Origin: Bacillota bacterium
GTDB taxonomy: Bacteria > Bacillota > Sulfobacillia > JAJZYS01 > JAJYTV01
Direction: 5' to 3'
Assembly: GCA_021786135.1 (NCBI GenBank)
Contig: JAJYNV010000413.1
Location: forward strand, 1-13,659
Length of the DNA stretch: 13,659 nt
Made by a program: the position numbers and the translations under genes. The notes beneath the pieces are model-generated. The model worked only from the letters and a program-made list of their open reading frames with translations, made no database searches and was not told where the DNA came from. The first letter of the stretch is position 1. Every line of letters starts with the position of its first letter. Of this stretch, positions 12,080 through 13,659 are shown one piece after another.

Positions 12080-13075
12080 TCAGGGTCCAGCGGCCCCTGC
12101 CGGCTCGCTCCGAGACGGGAAGTACCTCCCGAGCCACGCCTCGAGCACCTGGAGCAGCTCTTCGTCGATGGGCTCGAGACACTGCTGCCGGTAGAGCTTG
12201 ACCAAGTTGATCATGTTCACGTCGCCCCGCGTTCGCCGCAGGATGTGGGTCATGTCCGGGATGATGCGCCACTCCCCGGGACCCCCCACCGTTTCCGCGA
12301 TCTTCTGCGCGTGCTCAGGCAGGACCTGGACGTCCTTGGCGCCCGTGATCGCCAAGGTGGGGCATGTCACTTTGGGCAGGTCGCTTGCGATGTCGTACGC
12401 CATGTGCTCGCGAATCCACTTGGCGTTCAGCTTCACGCCCGAGACGCGGATCCAGGGTCGTTCAGACGTCAAGAGACGCCTCATGACCGCCTCGGCCTTC
12501 CGGCTCTGCCGCTCCGGCACCCTGAGGGCACGCACCAGGGCGCCCGCAAAGCCCGGCATCCGCCGCAGATCCTCAATCGCCCCCGCCTGCTGGCGCGGCG
12601 ACGTCGCGGCGAGCGACTCGCACGGCGCTGCCAGCAGCACGAGGCCGTCCATCCTCTGGCGGGCGTTGACGGCCGTCCCGATGATGCAGCCCTCGCTGTG
12701 GCCGAGAATGATGATCGGCAGGGCAGTGTCCTGCGATCTGCCGCGCAGATACGCGACGGCGGCCGCGGCGTCGTCGACGCGGTCCCACATGCCCACACTG
12801 TAGCCGTCGCCTGCGCTTGCGCCGACTCCGCGCTTGTCGTAGCGCAAGGTGACGAATCCCTGACGGCTCAGCTCATGCGCGAGATCGCGGTAGACATTCG
12901 TGCGCAGCTGCTTCTGGTTCCCGTCGCGATCGCCGCGCCCGCTGCCCGCCAGGATGAGCACCACGCCGCGTGTTGCGCCTGCCGTCGGCAGGGATAGCGT
13001 TCCTGCGAGCGTTCCTGCCGGGCCACGGATCGCCACGGATTCCTCGCGGAACGTTTCACCCGTGTTCCAGGTCAT
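12080..13075 (-). CDS. Serine alpha/beta hydrolase (cytosolic, esterase/peptidase-like)
   Basis: The 331-aa protein has no signal peptide. An N-terminal strand pair is followed by VVLILAGSGRGDRDGN (38-53), the oxyanion-loop form seen in S9/S33-related hydrolases. LRYDKRGVGAS (77-87) and the nucleophile elbow GHSEG (125-129) with Ser127 follow. Asp248 in TGAKDVQ and His277 in PDMTHIL complete a plausible triad. A helical cap lies between about 155 and 235. ATG 13075 has a strong GGAGGGGG site 8 nt upstream and overlaps the stop of the upstream regulator gene by ATGA. The two are therefore co-translated, and the hydrolase is probably controlled by that regulator. The substrate is unknown. Confidence 0.9.
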   Translation of the reverse strand: MTWNTGETFREESVAIRGPAGTLAGTLSLPTAGATRGVVLILAGSGRGDRDGNQKQLRTNVYRDLAHELSRQGFVTLRYDKRGVGASAGDGYSVGMWDRVDDAAAAVAYLRGRSQDTALPIIILGHSEGCIIGTAVNARQRMDGLVLLAAPCESLAATSPRQQAGAIEDLRRMPGFAGALVRALRVPERQSRKAEAVMRRLLTSERPWIRVSGVKLNAKWIREHMAYDIASDLPKVTCPTLAITGAKDVQVLPEHAQKIAETVGGPGEWRIIPDMTHILRRTRGDVNMINLVKLYRQQCLEPIDEELLQVLEAWLGRYFPSRSEPAGAAGP

Positions 13076-13659
13076 CTCAGAGACCCCCTCCCCTTCCCCG
13101 CCAAGCTCGCATGTTGGCCGCTGCCCGCGGCCGGTTCAGGGACGACGATGCTGCTGATGACACGGGCACGGCGCCCAGGAGCCGGTGGAAGGGTCAGGGC
13201 TCTCTGCACCATGTCGGCGGACTGGGCGCGCATCTCTCGCAGTTCGTCATCGCTCAGGTAGACGGTCGCCTGGCTGTAGCTCACGCCATCCCCCACCAGG
13301 TCAAGCTGCGATTGCTTGAGGTAGCGTTCGAAGCCGTCGATCACGGAGGCGATGAAGGCCATGAAGAGGCGCATGTGACCATCCTTGTCGAGCTGGCGCA
13401 GATCGTCCTGAGCTATGACAGTCTGCTCGAGCCTCACGGCGTACGTGCGCTCGACGGCGCCGCGCATCCGGCTCTCGGAGACGATGGAGACGATGTCGCC
13501 CTCGGCCAGTCGTTTCAAATGTCGGTAGAGCGTGGCCATGGGCACGTCGGGCAGGCGCAGCGCCATCTCCTGCGCCGTCATCGGCTGCCTGAGGAGCGCC
13601 TGGATGATGCGCAACCGGATCGGAGGCAGGATCAGATCGGCTGTTGCGGTCAGACACAC
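13072..13659 (-). CDS. Winged-helix (ArsR-like) transcriptional regulator, 5' end outside window
   Basis: At least 195 codons are present, and the frame stays open to the window edge. The first visible codon is a GTG at the very edge, so the true start may lie outside. PIRLRIIQALLRQPMTAQEMALRLPDVPMATLYRHLKRLAEGDIVSIVSE (about 13-62) is a helix-turn-helix with recognition helix MATLYRHLKRL, followed by a wing around RGAVERTYAV. The middle (about 85-160) is alpha-helical and may bind an effector or form the dimer. The last 30 residues are Gly/Arg-rich. The stop overlaps the hydrolase start (ATGA), suggesting an autoregulated regulator-enzyme operon. Family level is ArsR or a related HTH_20 group; the ligand is unknown. 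Confidence 0.85.
   Translation of the reverse strand: MCLTATADLILPPIRLRIIQALLRQPMTAQEMALRLPDVPMATLYRHLKRLAEGDIVSIVSESRMRGAVERTYAVRLEQTVIAQDDLRQLDKDGHMRLFMAFIASVIDGFERYLKQSQLDLVGDGVSYSQATVYLSDDELREMRAQSADMVQRALTLPPAPGRRARVISSIVVPEPAAGSGQHASLAGKGRGSLR

Overview
The window reads as GC-rich chromosomal DNA from an endospore-forming member of the Bacillota. The spore link is a gene at the left edge whose first ~156 codons match dipicolinate synthase subunit B (SpoVFB/DpaB). The Bacillota link is a YkcB/YkcC-type cell-surface glycosylation pair, with strong purine-rich ribosome sites and several GTG starts. The genus cannot be fixed from sequence alone. There is no IS element, tRNA, rRNA or CRISPR array.

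Layout. (1) 1-665, minus: dpaB, normal to the VPFG motif and then aberrant to the window edge, with a sigma-K-like promoter upstream. (2) 681-1613: about 930 bp with no recognisable gene. (3) 1614-2618, plus: a lipid-anchored alpha/beta hydrolase, convergent with (4) 2719-4182, minus: a 14-TM DHA2-type MFS exporter. A near-perfect 24-bp hairpin separates their ends. (5) 4183-4839: a divergent intergenic region. It holds a cluster of nested hairpins, whose wobble pairs favour transcription toward the exporter, and an AT-rich island with a Pho-box-like direct repeat and candidate divergent promoters. (6) 4840-9710, plus: a tight cluster of GT-C membrane glycosyltransferase (ykcB), polyprenyl-phosphate glycosyltransferase (ykcC), GtrA-type flippase and UDP-glucose 4-epimerase (galE). 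(7) 9862-11379, plus: single-chain class I fumarate hydratase with its own promoter candidate and a clear intrinsic terminator. (8) 11506-12051, plus: a RimJ/RimL-type GNAT acetyltransferase. (9) 12080-13659, minus: a winged-helix regulator (5' end outside the window) overlapping by ATGA with a serine alpha/beta hydrolase.

How the genes fit together. Region 6 forms a coherent pathway. GalE would interconvert UDP-sugars, YkcC would load a sugar on undecaprenyl phosphate, GtrA would move it across the membrane, and YkcB would transfer it outside the cell to an acceptor such as a wall polymer. This is the three-component glycosylation logic known from lipoteichoic/wall teichoic acid and O-antigen modification. 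The Pho-box-like repeat upstream would fit phosphate control of wall chemistry, but that is inference. The strongest candidates for something undescribed are the structured leader in front of the exporter (4213-4421) and the odd state of dpaB.
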